The notes: generated by a model from the sequence alone, not told the origin. 47,379 nucleotides of DNA from Actinomycetes bacterium (GCA_025964395.1 JAOPYY010000068.1:1-47379); one strand, 5' to 3'; shown: positions 1 to 8,491, counted from the stretch's first letter. Translations and numbers: made by a program.

Positions 1-231
1 GTGGTCAAGCACTCGGCGGCGCGCAGCGCCGAAGTCAAGACCCGCGTCGAGGACGGCGTCCTGCGAATCGAGGTCAGGGACAACGGAAGCGGCGGAGCCA
101 AGCCCGGCCGAGGGTCCGGACTCATCGGCCTCAGAGATCGCGTCGAGACGCTCGGCGGGAAGATCGAGATCGTGAGCCCGAAGGGAGGCGGCACGTCGCT
201 GCGCATCGAGATCCCGGTGGACGGCGGCTGA
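1..231 (+). CDS. Sensor histidine kinase, C-terminal end (partial)
   Basis: Only the last 76 residues are in the window; the reading frame runs in from the left edge, so the GTG at base 1 is not a real start. What is visible is the end of an HATPase_c ATP-binding domain: the N-box tail 'VVKHSAA', the G1 box 'VRDNGSGG' and the G2-like 'GSGLIGLRDRVETLGG', ending in 'GGTSLRIEIPV'. The GLIGLRDRVETLGG form is typical of NarL-type (HisKA_3) kinases that phosphorylate LuxR-type regulators. Its partner regulator is not in this window; the next gene on the same strand is unrelated. Confidence 0.85.
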   Translation: MVKHSAARSAEVKTRVEDGVLRIEVRDNGSGGAKPGRGSGLIGLRDRVETLGGKIEIVSPKGGGTSLRIEIPVDGG

Positions 232-272
232 CGCTCGCGCGCGGGGTAGCCTGGGGACGTGGGTGGACGCTG

Positions 273-1145
273 ATGTGCCGCCTGTTCGGCCTCGCCGCGG
301 GCGCGCACCGGGTGAAGGCGGCGTTCTGGTTGCTCGAGGCGCCGGACAGCCTCGCGCTGCAGAGCCGTCGTGAGCCCGACGGCACCGGGCTCGGCTTCTT
401 CGACGACGACGGGGCGCCGCGGGTCGAGAAGCGTCCGATCGCGGCTTACGCCGACAAGCAATTCGCACGTACCGCGCGAGAGGTGTCCTCGCGGACGTTC
501 GTTGCCCACGTGCGCTTCGCATCGACCGGTGGGCTGCGTCCCGAGAACACACATCCCTTCGTGCAACACCGGCGGCTGTTCGCGCACAACGGAGTGGTCG
601 AGGGGCTTGACCGCCTCGACGCGGAGCTCGGCGACTACCGGGCGCTCGTCAACGGCGACACCGACAGTGAACGGTTCTTCGCGCTGGTCACGAAAGAGAT
701 CGACGCGCACGGCGGCGACGTAGGCGAGGGCATCACGGCAGCCGCACGCTGGGCCGCCGCGCAGCTGCCGCTGTTCGCGCTCAACGTGGTGCTCGTGAGC
801 GCGTCGGACCTCTGGGCGCTCCGCTACCCCGACACGCACGACCTCTTCGTCCTCGAACGCGCAGCCGGCGGCCCGCACGGCGGAAGGCACCTGGACCACG
901 CCAGCCGGTCCGGGCGGGTCCGTGTGCGCTCCGGCGACCTCAGCTCGACGCCTTCGGTCATCGTCGCCACTGAGCGGATGGATGAGGATCCGGGCTGGCG
1001 CAACCTTCAGCCCGGCGAGCTTCTTCACGTGGACGGCGCACTGAACCTGACTTCGCGGATCGCACTCGACAGTCCGCCGGCGCACCTGTTGTCGCTGGCG
1101 GACCTGGACCCGCGAGCGGCGGCGTCGCAGCTGCCACGCGGCTGA
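273..1145 (+). CDS. Class II glutamine amidotransferase (YafJ/EgtC-like)
   Basis: The protein starts MCRLFG, placing the N-terminal nucleophile cysteine at residue 2, the hallmark of Ntn-type class II amidotransferases after Met removal. Further family signatures are 'ALQSRREPDGTGLGF', 'VAHVRFASTG', 'NTHPFVQ' and 'LFAHNGVVEG', followed by 'NGDTDSERFF'. At 290 aa it fits the stand-alone GATase_4 family (YafJ, EgtC) rather than a fused synthetase. Such enzymes hydrolyse a gamma-glutamyl amide; the substrate cannot be told from sequence. No ergothioneine genes are adjacent, so EgtC is not proposed. It converges on the HtrA gene across a strong hairpin region. Confidence 0.85.
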   Translation: MCRLFGLAAGAHRVKAAFWLLEAPDSLALQSRREPDGTGLGFFDDDGAPRVEKRPIAAYADKQFARTAREVSSRTFVAHVRFASTGGLRPENTHPFVQHRRLFAHNGVVEGLDRLDAELGDYRALVNGDTDSERFFALVTKEIDAHGGDVGEGITAAARWAAAQLPLFALNVVLVSASDLWALRYPDTHDLFVLERAAGGPHGGRHLDHASRSGRVRVRSGDLSSTPSVIVATERMDEDPGWRNLQPGELLHVDGALNLTSRIALDSPPAHLLSLADLDPRAAASQLPRG

Positions 1146-1146
1146 T

Positions 1147-1219
1147 CCGCGCGGTTGGAGTCCGCGCGGGCGGACGGCAGTTCGCCCCCCGCGAGCCGCC
1201 GCAGGGGCGGCCCGCGGGG
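1147..1219. terminator. Double hairpin between convergent genes
   Basis: Two inverted repeats fill the gap between the amidotransferase and the htrA-like gene. The first is CCGCGCGG, 7-nt loop, CCGCGCGG (1147-1169). The second pairs CCCCGCG-a-GCCGCC with GGCGGC-c-CGCGGGG around loop GCAGG (1187-1219). There is no T-tract on either side, so termination would be by strong GC hairpin only; it can serve both strands. Confidence 0.6.
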
Positions 1220-1228
1220 CCGGCTGAC

Positions 1229-2458
1229 CTATCCCGCGGGGAGGGAGCGCTGGGTGGTCGGCTGGGTGCCGAGCGTTGCGTTCAGCGTCAGCGTGTTCGA
1301 TCCGCGGCTGACGGTCAGCCCGATCCGGTCGCCCGGGGCGTGGGCGGCGATGGCGGCCACGAGATCGCTGGTGCCGGTGATCTTCTTGCCGTCGACGGCG
1401 GCGACGATGTCGCCCGCCTTCAGGCCGGCGTCTGCGGCCGGGCCGCCGGCGGTGACCGAGCCGACGGCCGCTCCCGTCGCACTCGTCGACTGCGTCGTGG
1501 CCACGCCCAGGTAGGCGTGGCTGACCGTCTGACCGGCTCCAAGCTGGTCAAGCTCGCCGGCGACGAGATCGATCGGGACCGCGAAGCCGACGCCGGAGCT
1601 CTGGTCGGCGCCGCCGGTGGCGATCTGGTCCGCGATGCCGACGACGTGGCCGCTCGAGTCGAAGATCGGGCCGCCGGAGTTGCCGGGGTTCAGCGCAGCA
1701 TCCGTCTGGATCGCGTGAGCGACCGTGTAGCCGTTGGGCGCCTGGATCGTGCGATCGAGGCCGGAGACGATGCCCGTGCTGACGCTCTCCTGGTAGCCGA
1801 ACGGGCTGCCGATGGCCGCGACGGAGTCGCCGACGCCGAGCGCGGCGGAACTGCCGAGCGTCAGCGGGTGCAGCGTCAGGCCGGACGGGTTGACCTTCAG
1901 AACCGCGACATCGGTGGCGTTGTCCTGGCCGGCCAGCGTGGCCGTACGGGTGACACCGTTCGAGAACGTCACCTTGATCGACGTGGCGCCGTCGATGACG
2001 TGCGCGGCAGTGACGATGTGGCCCTGGGCGTCGGCCACGAAGCCGGAGCCGGTTGCCGTCGATTGCGAGGAGCCCTGGCCGAACGGCCCGGGCTGCGAGG
2101 CACCGGTCCCGGTAGCGGTGATGTCGACCACGCCGGCGGAGGCGCTCGCGTAGATCGCCTTCGCGTCCACGTTCGTCGACGACGTGTCGGACGTGTTGCT
2201 CGTCGAGGCCGGCACGACCGTGGTCGTGATCGCCGGCGGGTTGTTGCCGAGCGCGCCGGTCAGCGCGAGCGCGCCGGCGCTCGCGGCGCCCCCGAGGAGC
2301 GCGGTGATCGTCATCAGGACGGCGAGCGAGCGACCGCCGGGCGGGCGGCGGGGCGGGCGGCGGTCGTCGTGGTCGACGGGCGGGTCAGTGCGGCCGGGGC
2401 CCGAGGGGCCACGGTCGTCCGCACCGGCCGTCTGCGGGGGCGGGAACGTGGTGGCCAT
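1229..2458 (-). CDS. HtrA/DegP-like trypsin-type serine protease with PDZ domain
   Basis: A 409-aa membrane-anchored protease. A proline/arginine-rich cytoplasmic N-terminus is followed by one TM segment (about residues 45-70), a low-complexity Thr/Ser linker, the trypsin domain and a C-terminal PDZ domain (about 310-395). The catalytic triad is His153 (TAAHVIDG), Asp183 (DNATDVAVLKV) and Ser261 (NPGNSGGP). This family degrades or refolds damaged exported proteins. The start chosen is ATG 2458, which has AGGAAGG five bases upstream; the track's GTG at 2464 overlaps that ribosome site. The final residues form a Ser/Thr/Gln-rich tail. It is probably a monocistronic gene; the two-component genes beyond it are on the same strand but separated by about 90 nt. 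Confidence 0.92.
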   Translation of the reverse strand: MATTFPPPQTAGADDRGPSGPGRTDPPVDHDDRRPPRRPPGGRSLAVLMTITALLGGAASAGALALTGALGNNPPAITTTVVPASTSNTSDTSSTNVDAKAIYASASAGVVDITATGTGASQPGPFGQGSSQSTATGSGFVADAQGHIVTAAHVIDGATSIKVTFSNGVTRTATLAGQDNATDVAVLKVNPSGLTLHPLTLGSSAALGVGDSVAAIGSPFGYQESVSTGIVSGLDRTIQAPNGYTVAHAIQTDAALNPGNSGGPIFDSSGHVVGIADQIATGGADQSSGVGFAVPIDLVAGELDQLGAGQTVSHAYLGVATTQSTSATGAAVGSVTAGGPAADAGLKAGDIVAAVDGKKITGTSDLVAAIAAHAPGDRIGLTVSRGSNTLTLNATLGTQPTTQRSLPAG

Positions 2459-2551
2459 GTCCACCTTCCTTTCGATGAGGTCGTTCCATGAGCGGGTACG
2501 ACTTCAGTTATGCGCCCGGCGCGCAGGGATTGCCCGTGAGGACCCTAGGAG

Positions 2552-4012
2552 CTACCTGAGAGCGGGCTCCGTCCGTGGCTGCGGGCAGCGCACGGTGAAG
2601 CACGCGCCGCCCTCGGGACGATTCTCGGCATGGACGCTGCCGCCGTGGGCGGCGGTCAAGCGGCGCACGATCGCGAGGCCCAGGCCGGCGCCGCCGGTCG
2701 CGCTGTTGCGCGTGCGGTCGGCACGAAACAGCGGCTCGAACAGCTGTGGCAGGTCGTCGGGGTCGATGCCCGGCCCGTCGTCGAGGATCTCGAAGCGGAC
2801 CTCGGCCTCGCCGGCGCTGACGCGCAGCTCGACACGAGAGCGGGCGTGACGGGCGGCGTTGTCGAGCAGGTTTATGAGCACTCGCAGCAGTACGGCATGG
2901 TCGCCCTCCAGCACCACCGCATCGTCTGGTGCGACGACGACGATCGCCGGATCGACGGTGTCGGCCGCCTCCCGTGCGAGTAGTGCGACGTCGAGCGCCT
3001 CGCGCTCGAGTTCCGGCGCCGCGTACTCCAGCCGGCTGAACGTGAACAGGTCGCCCACCAGCCGGTCCAGCAGCGTCGCCTTGTCCTGCGCGCGGCGCAG
3101 CTGGTCGCCGTTCCCGATGCCGTGCTCGATCGCCTCGAGCGAGCCGCGCAGCGTGAACAGCGGCGTGCGCAGGTCATGGGCGATCGCGCTGACCAGAAAG
3201 CGGCGCTGCTCGTCGGCGGCCCGGCGCTCGGCCAGGGCGCCGCGCAGACCGTCGGCCATCCCGTGAAGCGCCGCGCCGACCTCGGCGACCTCGCGCGTGC
3301 GTGAGCTGACGGGTGTGACGTCGAGCTCGCCGCCGGCGATCCGCTGCGCGTCGGCGGCCAGCCGTGCGAGCGGCGCGACGACCCAGCGGCGCAGCAGCAC
3401 GACGCCGGCGACCAGCGCGAGCGCAAGCGCCAGCATGCCGACGAGAGCTGTCGCAGCCACGCGCGCGGCGGTGCTCGGACGCTCGACGAACAGGGTCCCT
3501 GCGATCGGTCCGCTGACGAGCGGGTGCTCTTGGTAACGGGTCGTGAGCGTGCGCTTGCCATCGGGTTGCTGGAGCGTCGCCGCCAGCCCCTTGGTAACGA
3601 AGCCGCTCGGGCCCTTCATCGCACCGACCGGCGACAGCGGCGCCTTCGCCTTCGCCTTCGCCTCCGCAGCGTTCGCCTTCGCCTTTTCCGCCGCGGCGTC
3701 CGGCGACGCCCCCTTCGCGGCGAGGCCGCGATCGATCTCGAACGTGGGAGGGACGGCCTGGATGTCAGCCTCGACATGCAACGCTGCGAGCCGACGACTC
3801 AGGGTGTGCTGCGCCGCGGGCTGGGGCAGTTGCGCGCCGGTTTGCTCCACCACCTGCACGGCCGCGCGCAGGCGCCCGTCCAAATCGGACTGCTGGCGCG
3901 CGCCAAACGCCCACCACGTGGCGCCTGCGCCGAGCGCCGGGGCGGCGACCGCGAGCGCGAACCCGAGCGCCAGCCATGCACCGAGGGGCAGGCTGCAGAG
4001 CCGCCGTCTCAT
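2552..4012 (-). CDS. HAMP-containing sensor histidine kinase
   Basis: A 486-aa membrane kinase. TM1 is about residues 10-35, an extracellular sensor region spans about 36-185, TM2 about 185-207, then HAMP (208-260), HisKA with phospho-acceptor His279 (AHDLRTPL) and HATPase_c with N-box 'NLLDNAARHA', 'DDGPGI' and 'GAGLGLAIV'. The sensor loop has an unusual Ala/Lys-rich stretch (AAAEKAKANAAEAKAKAKA, about 106-124), which could bind an anionic ligand or be a flexible linker. Its ATG overlaps the stop of the upstream response regulator (ATGA), so the two are translationally coupled and form a cognate pair. The signal sensed is unknown. Confidence 0.93.
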   Translation of the reverse strand: MRRRLCSLPLGAWLALGFALAVAAPALGAGATWWAFGARQQSDLDGRLRAAVQVVEQTGAQLPQPAAQHTLSRRLAALHVEADIQAVPPTFEIDRGLAAKGASPDAAAEKAKANAAEAKAKAKAPLSPVGAMKGPSGFVTKGLAATLQQPDGKRTLTTRYQEHPLVSGPIAGTLFVERPSTAARVAATALVGMLALALALVAGVVLLRRWVVAPLARLAADAQRIAGGELDVTPVSSRTREVAEVGAALHGMADGLRGALAERRAADEQRRFLVSAIAHDLRTPLFTLRGSLEAIEHGIGNGDQLRRAQDKATLLDRLVGDLFTFSRLEYAAPELEREALDVALLAREAADTVDPAIVVVAPDDAVVLEGDHAVLLRVLINLLDNAARHARSRVELRVSAGEAEVRFEILDDGPGIDPDDLPQLFEPLFRADRTRNSATGGAGLGLAIVRRLTAAHGGSVHAENRPEGGACFTVRCPQPRTEPALR

Positions 4013-4701
4013 CGCGTCCCTGGCGGATCGAAGCGGTAGCCGACACCCCAGACCGTCACGAGCAGCCGCGGACGTGCGGGGTCCGCCTCGAGCTTCTCGC
4101 GCAGCTTGCGCACGTAGACCGAGACCGCGCTGCGATCACCCCAGGAGCCCCACAGCAACTCAAACAGCTGGTCGCGCCCGAGCACCTGACGCGGGTGCGC
4201 TGCGAAAACGCGCAGCAACTCGAACTCGCGCGCCGTCATGCGAACCGGGCGGTCAGCAAGCGCGACCTCGTGCGCGGCCAGGTCAATCGCGAGCTCGCCG
4301 AACCGGAGTGCGCTCGGCGCACCCCGATCGCCGTGGCCCGGCGTTCGGCGCAGTACTGCCTTGACCCGCGCGACGACCTCCGCCGGCGTCGCCGACTTGA
4401 CGATGTAGTCGTCGGCGCCGAGCCCGAGCCCGCGCAGCTTGTCGCTGTCGTCCCCGCGCGCCGTCAGGAACAGCAGCGGCACCTCGGACTGCTCGCGAAT
4501 GCGCCGGCACAGGTCAAAGCCCGAGCCGCCCGGCAGCATCACGTCGAGGAGAACGCAGTCGACCGGATGGGCGTCCAGTACCAGCAGCGCAGCGTCTGCG
4601 TCGCCGGCGGTGGCGACGCCAAAGCCCGCGACGCTGAGGAAGTCGCGCAAGAGCGCGACGATGTCCGGCTCGTCCTCGACCACCAGCACCGTCGGCTGCA
4701 T
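4009..4701 (-). CDS. OmpR/PhoB-family response regulator
   Basis: A 230-aa regulator: receiver domain with acidic pair E9/D10, phosphorylatable Asp53 (LLDVMLPGG) and 'FLTARG', then an OmpR-type winged helix ('MTAREFELLRVFAAHPRQVLGRDQL', 'VYVRKLREKLE', 'VWGVGYRF'). The ORF track extends 58 residues upstream, but the conserved start MQPTVLVVEDEPD at 4701 is where the domain begins. The gene is head-to-head with the secreted protein at 4830, 128 bp away, so that gene and the regulator's own operon are natural targets (inference). The downstream kinase overlaps by 4 nt. Confidence 0.94.
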   Translation of the reverse strand: MQPTVLVVEDEPDIVALLRDFLSVAGFGVATAGDADAALLVLDAHPVDCVLLDVMLPGGSGFDLCRRIREQSEVPLLFLTARGDDSDKLRGLGLGADDYIVKSATPAEVVARVKAVLRRTPGHGDRGAPSALRFGELAIDLAAHEVALADRPVRMTAREFELLRVFAAHPRQVLGRDQLFELLWGSWGDRSAVSVYVRKLREKLEADPARPRLLVTVWGVGYRFDPPGTR

Positions 4702-4829
4702 TGCCGTGAGTGTCGCGCACCCCGGCGGCGCTCGTCGCGGTTTTCGGAAAGTCTTCGGCGGTTGTGCGCTGCCTGCTCGCGCGGCGCTGGTGCGATCCAG
4801 CCACTGTCCAACGACGAGAGGAACACAGC

Positions 4830-5402
4830 ATGCGACGAATTCCCACGATGATCGCGTCCGCCGGCGCAGCGGCACTCACGACGCTCGCGGTCGTGGCGGC
4901 GGTGCCGGCGATTGGCGACGACGGAGCGGCTCCGCAGACAGCCGACGCGCTGGCGGCCTGCCTGCGCGCCCACGGACTCGACGGCGCACCGGACGGCGCC
5001 GCGTTGAAGCCGTGGCTCGGCCGGCGTCCGGAAGGGGACGCGACCACCGAGCGCGCGTTGGATGCGTGCGATCCGCAGGTCTCCAAGGACGAGGCCTCGG
5101 AGGTCTCGAAGGCCAATGCCGGGCCCTCCGAGCAGGAACTGCGCTCGTGCCTCAAGAACCACGGCATCGAGGTCCCCGGCGACGACCCGATGTCGCTCAA
5201 GCGCTGGATCGGCGAGCACCACGAACAGGCAGCCACCGCCTCCGCGCTTGAGGCATGCGACGTCGGGTTTGCCGACAAATCCGCGGCCGTGGCGCGCGGC
5301 AAGGACGGCCCGGTCTGCGAGGCGGGGCCCGCGAATCCGACGGACAGGAAGGCCACCCCAGAGGCTCCCGCCGCGAACGGCGGCGTGTCAGCCGGCACCT
5401 GA
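4830..5402 (+). CDS. Small secreted protein with an internal two-fold repeat
   Basis: A 190-aa protein with a signal peptide (about residues 1-30, ending near 'AAVPAIGDD'). The mature part contains two copies of one motif: 'LAACLRAHGLDGAPDG...LKPWLGRR...ALDACD' and 'LRSCLKNHGIEVPGDD...LKRWIGEHH...ALEACD'. Each copy has two cysteines and an 'H-G-hydrophobic' turn, suggesting a tandem disulfide-bonded helical unit. The start at 4830 has GAGAGGAAC upstream; the longer ORF-track start would overlap the regulator promoter. It is divergent from a two-component system, which suggests it is regulated by or feeds signal to it. I do not recognise a named family. Confidence 0.8.
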   Translation: MRRIPTMIASAGAAALTTLAVVAAVPAIGDDGAAPQTADALAACLRAHGLDGAPDGAALKPWLGRRPEGDATTERALDACDPQVSKDEASEVSKANAGPSEQELRSCLKNHGIEVPGDDPMSLKRWIGEHHEQAATASALEACDVGFADKSAAVARGKDGPVCEAGPANPTDRKATPEAPAANGGVSAGT

Positions 5403-5429
5403 TCCGAGAACCTCCAACGCCGCGATTTC

Positions 5430-5455
5430 GGGCCCGGCGGGCAGGCGCCGGGCCC
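5430..5455 (+). terminator. GC-rich hairpin after the secreted protein gene
   Basis: A perfect 10-bp stem, GGGCCCGGCG with CGCCGGGCCC, around loop GGCAGG, 27 nt after the stop codon. No T-run follows, so it is a probable but non-canonical terminator. Confidence 0.5.
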
Positions 5456-5464
5456 GGCCCCCTG

Positions 5465-5543
5465 TTCACGCCTTGCTGACTCAATCGTGAACCTTCCGCC
5501 CGCCGGGCATCACTTGACATTTTCACCCCGTCAGGCGTACCGT
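5465..5543 (+). promoter_or_regulatory. Predicted promoter of the MMPL transporter leader
   Basis: A perfect -35 TTGACA (5514-5519) and, after 18 nt, a -10-like TACCGT (5538-5543). An inverted repeat TTCACG-n15-CGTGAA lies at 5465-5491 just upstream, a possible operator. This promoter would give a leader of about 290 nt before the transporter start. Confidence 0.5.
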
Positions 5544-5549
5544 CGGGCG

Positions 5550-5843
5550 AAATCCGTCTGGCCTGTCGTTACAGCTGATGGCCGCGCGGTACTACCGGCT
5601 TTGAGGAGCCGGCCAAGGCTCAGTGCTGTCGTCTGCAGCGGCATGCGCCAGTGACACGGCGCGCTCGGGGAATCGCTCCAGGGAGTTCCCGGGAGGGCCG
5701 GAGGAGGTGCGTTGGATGGCTGTGCAACCGCACCGCGCCAGGCAGCGAGCGAAGCGCCAACCTGGACCGATCCAAGCGGTACCGAGCGAAGTGCCCGCCA
5801 GGCAGAATGGGTGCGCGAGGCCGGCGAGCCGAAGCGTCCGGCG
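5550..5843 (+). promoter_or_regulatory. Long structured 5' leader of the MMPL gene (unidentified)
   Basis: About 290 nt separate the predicted promoter from the MMPL start and hold no convincing gene. Several stems are visible: CCGGCT/AGCCGG (5595-5612), and GGTGC-GTTG/CAAC-c-GCACC (5706-5734). The near-repeats CGAGCGAAG(C/T)GCC and GCCAGGCAG each occur twice in the distal half. It does not match the cobalamin, ydaO, M-box or T-box signatures I know. It may be a cis-regulatory RNA, or a long untranslated region with incidental GC pairing. Confidence 0.35.
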
Positions 5844-8300
5844 ATGACCCGACCTCTATATGGGCTCGGGCGGCTTTGTGCGCGGCACAGGTTCGTAATC
5901 GTCCTGCTCTGGGTCGCAGTCGTGGTCGCGCTCGCCGCGGTTGCCAGAGGAACGGGTCAGCAGACGAGTGACGACCTCGTGCTCCCGGGCACGGACAGCC
6001 AGAACGCCACGGACATCCTGTCCACGCGCTTCCCCGCGGAGGCCAACGGCACGAATCCGATCACGTTCAAGGCGCCGCCCGGCGGCAAGCTGTCTGACAG
6101 CAAGTACAAGAACGCCATCGACGGCGTCGTCGACGCCTACAAGAAGGACCCGGCGATCCAGAAAGTCGTCAGCCCGTTCTCGAGCGGCGCCGACGGCGAT
6201 CTCTCGAAGGGCAAGACGGCAGGCTTCATCTCGCTCACGCTGAAGGACGACCCGAGCAACCTGAGCGTCGCCGAGGCGCACGACATCATCAACGTCGCAA
6301 ACCCGGCGAAAGCGGCCGGTCTGAAGGTCGCCGCGGGCGGCTACCTCGGCCAAAAGGTCTCGAAGCCCAGCACCCACCTCTCGGAGGTCGTGGGCATCGT
6401 GGCTGCGATCGTCATCCTGCTCCTGACCTTCGGAAGCTTCGTGGCGATGGGCTTGCCGATTCTCACGGCGATCCTCGGCCTCGTCAGCGGATTGAGCCTG
6501 ATCGCCCTGCTCGGGCAGATCACCGCGGTGCCGACAACAGCGCCTGCGCTGGCGACGATGATCGGCCTCGGAGTGGGCATCGACTACGGGCTCTTCGTGG
6601 TCACACGCCATCGCGAGCAACTCCACGCCGGGATGGAACTGCGCGAGTCGATCGCGCGGACGACGGCGACGTCCGGCGGAGCAGTGGTGTTCGCCGGCGG
6701 AACCGTGATCATTGCCCTGCTCTCGCTCGCGCTGGCAGGCATCCCGCTTGTGCGGACCCTCGGCTACACGGCGGCAATCGTTGTGCTCATCGCGGTCGCC
6801 GCGGCGATCACGTTCCTTCCCGCGATCCTCGCCGTGCTCGGTACGCGCGTGAACGCGCTACCCCTGCCGGGGCTCAAGCTCCATCACGACCAGCGCCCGC
6901 ACGGTTGGGCGCGCTGGGCGCGCTTGGTGGCCGCCCGCCCGTGGCCGGCCCTCGTTCTCGGTGTTGTCGTGCTGGCGGTGCTGGCGACACCGCTCCACAC
7001 GCTCGAATTGGGGCAGACGAACGTCGGCGCCCTGCCGAAGGACACACAAGCGCGGCAGTCATATGACCGCATGAGCGGGGCATTCGGGGCGGGATCGAAC
7101 GGCCCGATGCTGGTCGCCGTGAAGCTGACCAAGCCGGCCGCCAACGACCAGAAGCAGCTCGACGACGTCAAGAAGCAGCAGTCGGACCAGGAAAGCAAGC
7201 AGAAGCAACAGACCCAAACCAAGACTCAGCAGCTCACGCAGCAGCTCGAGGCCCAAGGCGTCCCGCCCCAGCAGGCTCAGGCCCAGGCTCAGCAGCAGGT
7301 ATCGGCAGACCAGAAGAAGGACCAGTCCAAGCAGGCCGACCAAGCCACGAAGACAAAGCAGCAGGAGAAGTTCCTCGGGTCGAAGGCGTCCGACCCGCGG
7401 CTGCAGCAGCTGCGAACCGACATGGAGAAGACGAAGGGCGTGAAATCGGTCACCGAGCCGCTCGTCAACAAAGGTGGAACGGCTGCCGTCTACACGCTCG
7501 TCGCCACGACCGCACCGTCTTCGGACGCCACCAAGACGCTGGTGAGCACCCTGCGCGACAAGGTGATCCCCAAGGCGACGAAGGGGCAGGGGCTGTCCGC
7601 GGACGTCGGCGGCACGACAGCCGGCTACATCGACCTCGCCAAGCAGATCGGTTCCAAGCTGCCCCTGGTCATCGGCATCGTGCTCGCGCTGTCGTTCGCC
7701 TTGCTGGCGCTCGCTTTCCGCTCGCTGATCGTGCCGCTCAAGGCGGTGGTCATGAACCTGCTCTCAATCGCGGCTGCCTTTGGCGTGGTCACGTATGCCT
7801 TCGGGCACAGCTGGTCCTCCAAGCTCGTGGGGCTCGAGGGACCCGTGCCGATCGTGTCTTACGTGCCGCTGATGATGTTCGCGATCCTGTTCGGGCTCTC
7901 GATGGACTACGAGGTGTTCCTGATGACGCACGTGCGCGAGCGCTGGCAGGCCACGCGCCACGCGCACACGGCCGTCATCGACGGCCTGGCCGGTACCGGA
8001 CGCGTGATCACGTCGGCCGCGCTGATCATGGTCAGCGTCTTCTGTGCTTTCGTGATCAACGGCGACCCGAACATCAAGCAGTTCGGGCTCGGCATGGCCG
8101 CCGCGGTCGCGGTCGACGCCACCGTGGTGCGGTGCCTGCTCGTGCCGGCGATCCTGGTGCTTCTCGACAAGTCCGCGTGGTGGCTGCCGCGCTGGCTCGA
8201 CCGGGGACTCCCGGAGATCAGCATCGAAGGCGAGGAGTACTTCGCCGAGCGAGACGCCGCCGCGGCGCGTGAGGAGCGGCGGGTTCCCGCGAAGGTATGA
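5844..8300 (+). CDS. MMPL-family RND transporter
   Basis: An 818-aa inner-membrane transporter with the RND duplication: TM1, a large extracytoplasmic loop, six TM segments, a second loop, and six more TM segments. Proton-relay Asp-Tyr pairs are visible in 'GVGIDYGLFVVTRHRE' and 'GLSMDYEVFLMTHVRE'. MMPL proteins export lipids, glycolipids, siderophores or drugs using the proton gradient. The second extracytoplasmic loop carries an unusual Gln/Lys-rich stretch of roughly 100 residues ('KQQSDQESKQKQQTQTKTQQ' and onward) that probably forms a long coiled coil. The start at 5844 (MTRPLYGLGRL) begins at the family's normal N-terminus; the ORF-track extension runs into the leader. No lipid-synthesis genes are adjacent, so the cargo is unknown. 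Confidence 0.92.
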   Translation: MTRPLYGLGRLCARHRFVIVLLWVAVVVALAAVARGTGQQTSDDLVLPGTDSQNATDILSTRFPAEANGTNPITFKAPPGGKLSDSKYKNAIDGVVDAYKKDPAIQKVVSPFSSGADGDLSKGKTAGFISLTLKDDPSNLSVAEAHDIINVANPAKAAGLKVAAGGYLGQKVSKPSTHLSEVVGIVAAIVILLLTFGSFVAMGLPILTAILGLVSGLSLIALLGQITAVPTTAPALATMIGLGVGIDYGLFVVTRHREQLHAGMELRESIARTTATSGGAVVFAGGTVIIALLSLALAGIPLVRTLGYTAAIVVLIAVAAAITFLPAILAVLGTRVNALPLPGLKLHHDQRPHGWARWARLVAARPWPALVLGVVVLAVLATPLHTLELGQTNVGALPKDTQARQSYDRMSGAFGAGSNGPMLVAVKLTKPAANDQKQLDDVKKQQSDQESKQKQQTQTKTQQLTQQLEAQGVPPQQAQAQAQQQVSADQKKDQSKQADQATKTKQQEKFLGSKASDPRLQQLRTDMEKTKGVKSVTEPLVNKGGTAAVYTLVATTAPSSDATKTLVSTLRDKVIPKATKGQGLSADVGGTTAGYIDLAKQIGSKLPLVIGIVLALSFALLALAFRSLIVPLKAVVMNLLSIAAAFGVVTYAFGHSWSSKLVGLEGPVPIVSYVPLMMFAILFGLSMDYEVFLMTHVRERWQATRHAHTAVIDGLAGTGRVITSAALIMVSVFCAFVINGDPNIKQFGLGMAAAVAVDATVVRCLLVPAILVLLDKSAWWLPRWLDRGLPEISIEGEEYFAERDAAAAREERRVPAKV

Positions 8301-8386
8301 GCGTCGCACTCGAGATCGCACGGGTCGCCGGTCAACCTCGGCGCGTGCAATCGGCCGAGATCGGCCTCGAGACGGACGACTCAACG

Positions 8387-8407
8387 AAAATGCCCGCCGC
8401 AGCGGGC
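8387..8407 (-). terminator. Intrinsic terminator of tRNA-Thr
   Basis: Read on the minus strand: stem GCCCGC/GCGGGC with a 4-nt loop, followed by TTTTC. It lies 12 nt beyond the tRNA 3' end. Confidence 0.75.
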
Positions 8408-8418
8408 GTTTCCAAGAG

Positions 8419-8491
8419 AGCCCAGTGGGGGACTCGAACCCCCGACCCCCTCCTTACCATGGAGGTGCTCTACCAACTGAGCTAACTGGGC
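8419..8491 (-). tRNA. tRNA-Thr (GGT)
   Basis: The minus strand folds as a complete cloverleaf. The acceptor stem is GCCCAGT/ACTGGGC; the D arm is 'AGCTCAGTTGGTAGAGC'; the anticodon stem CCTCC/GGAGG encloses loop ATGGTAA, giving anticodon GGT; the T arm is 'GGGGGTTCGAGTCCCCC'. The discriminator is T and no CCA is encoded. It reads Thr ACC/ACT codons. Confidence 0.95.

Noticed and set aside
1340-2491. 383-aa plus-strand ORF
   Set aside because: Arg/Gly/Ala-rich shadow opposite the HtrA gene, with no domains and no ribosome site.
5550-5843. Cobalamin, ydaO (c-di-AMP), M-box, T-box or RNase P RNA in the MMPL leader
   Set aside because: None of the conserved core strings of these classes is present; only the length and stems fit.
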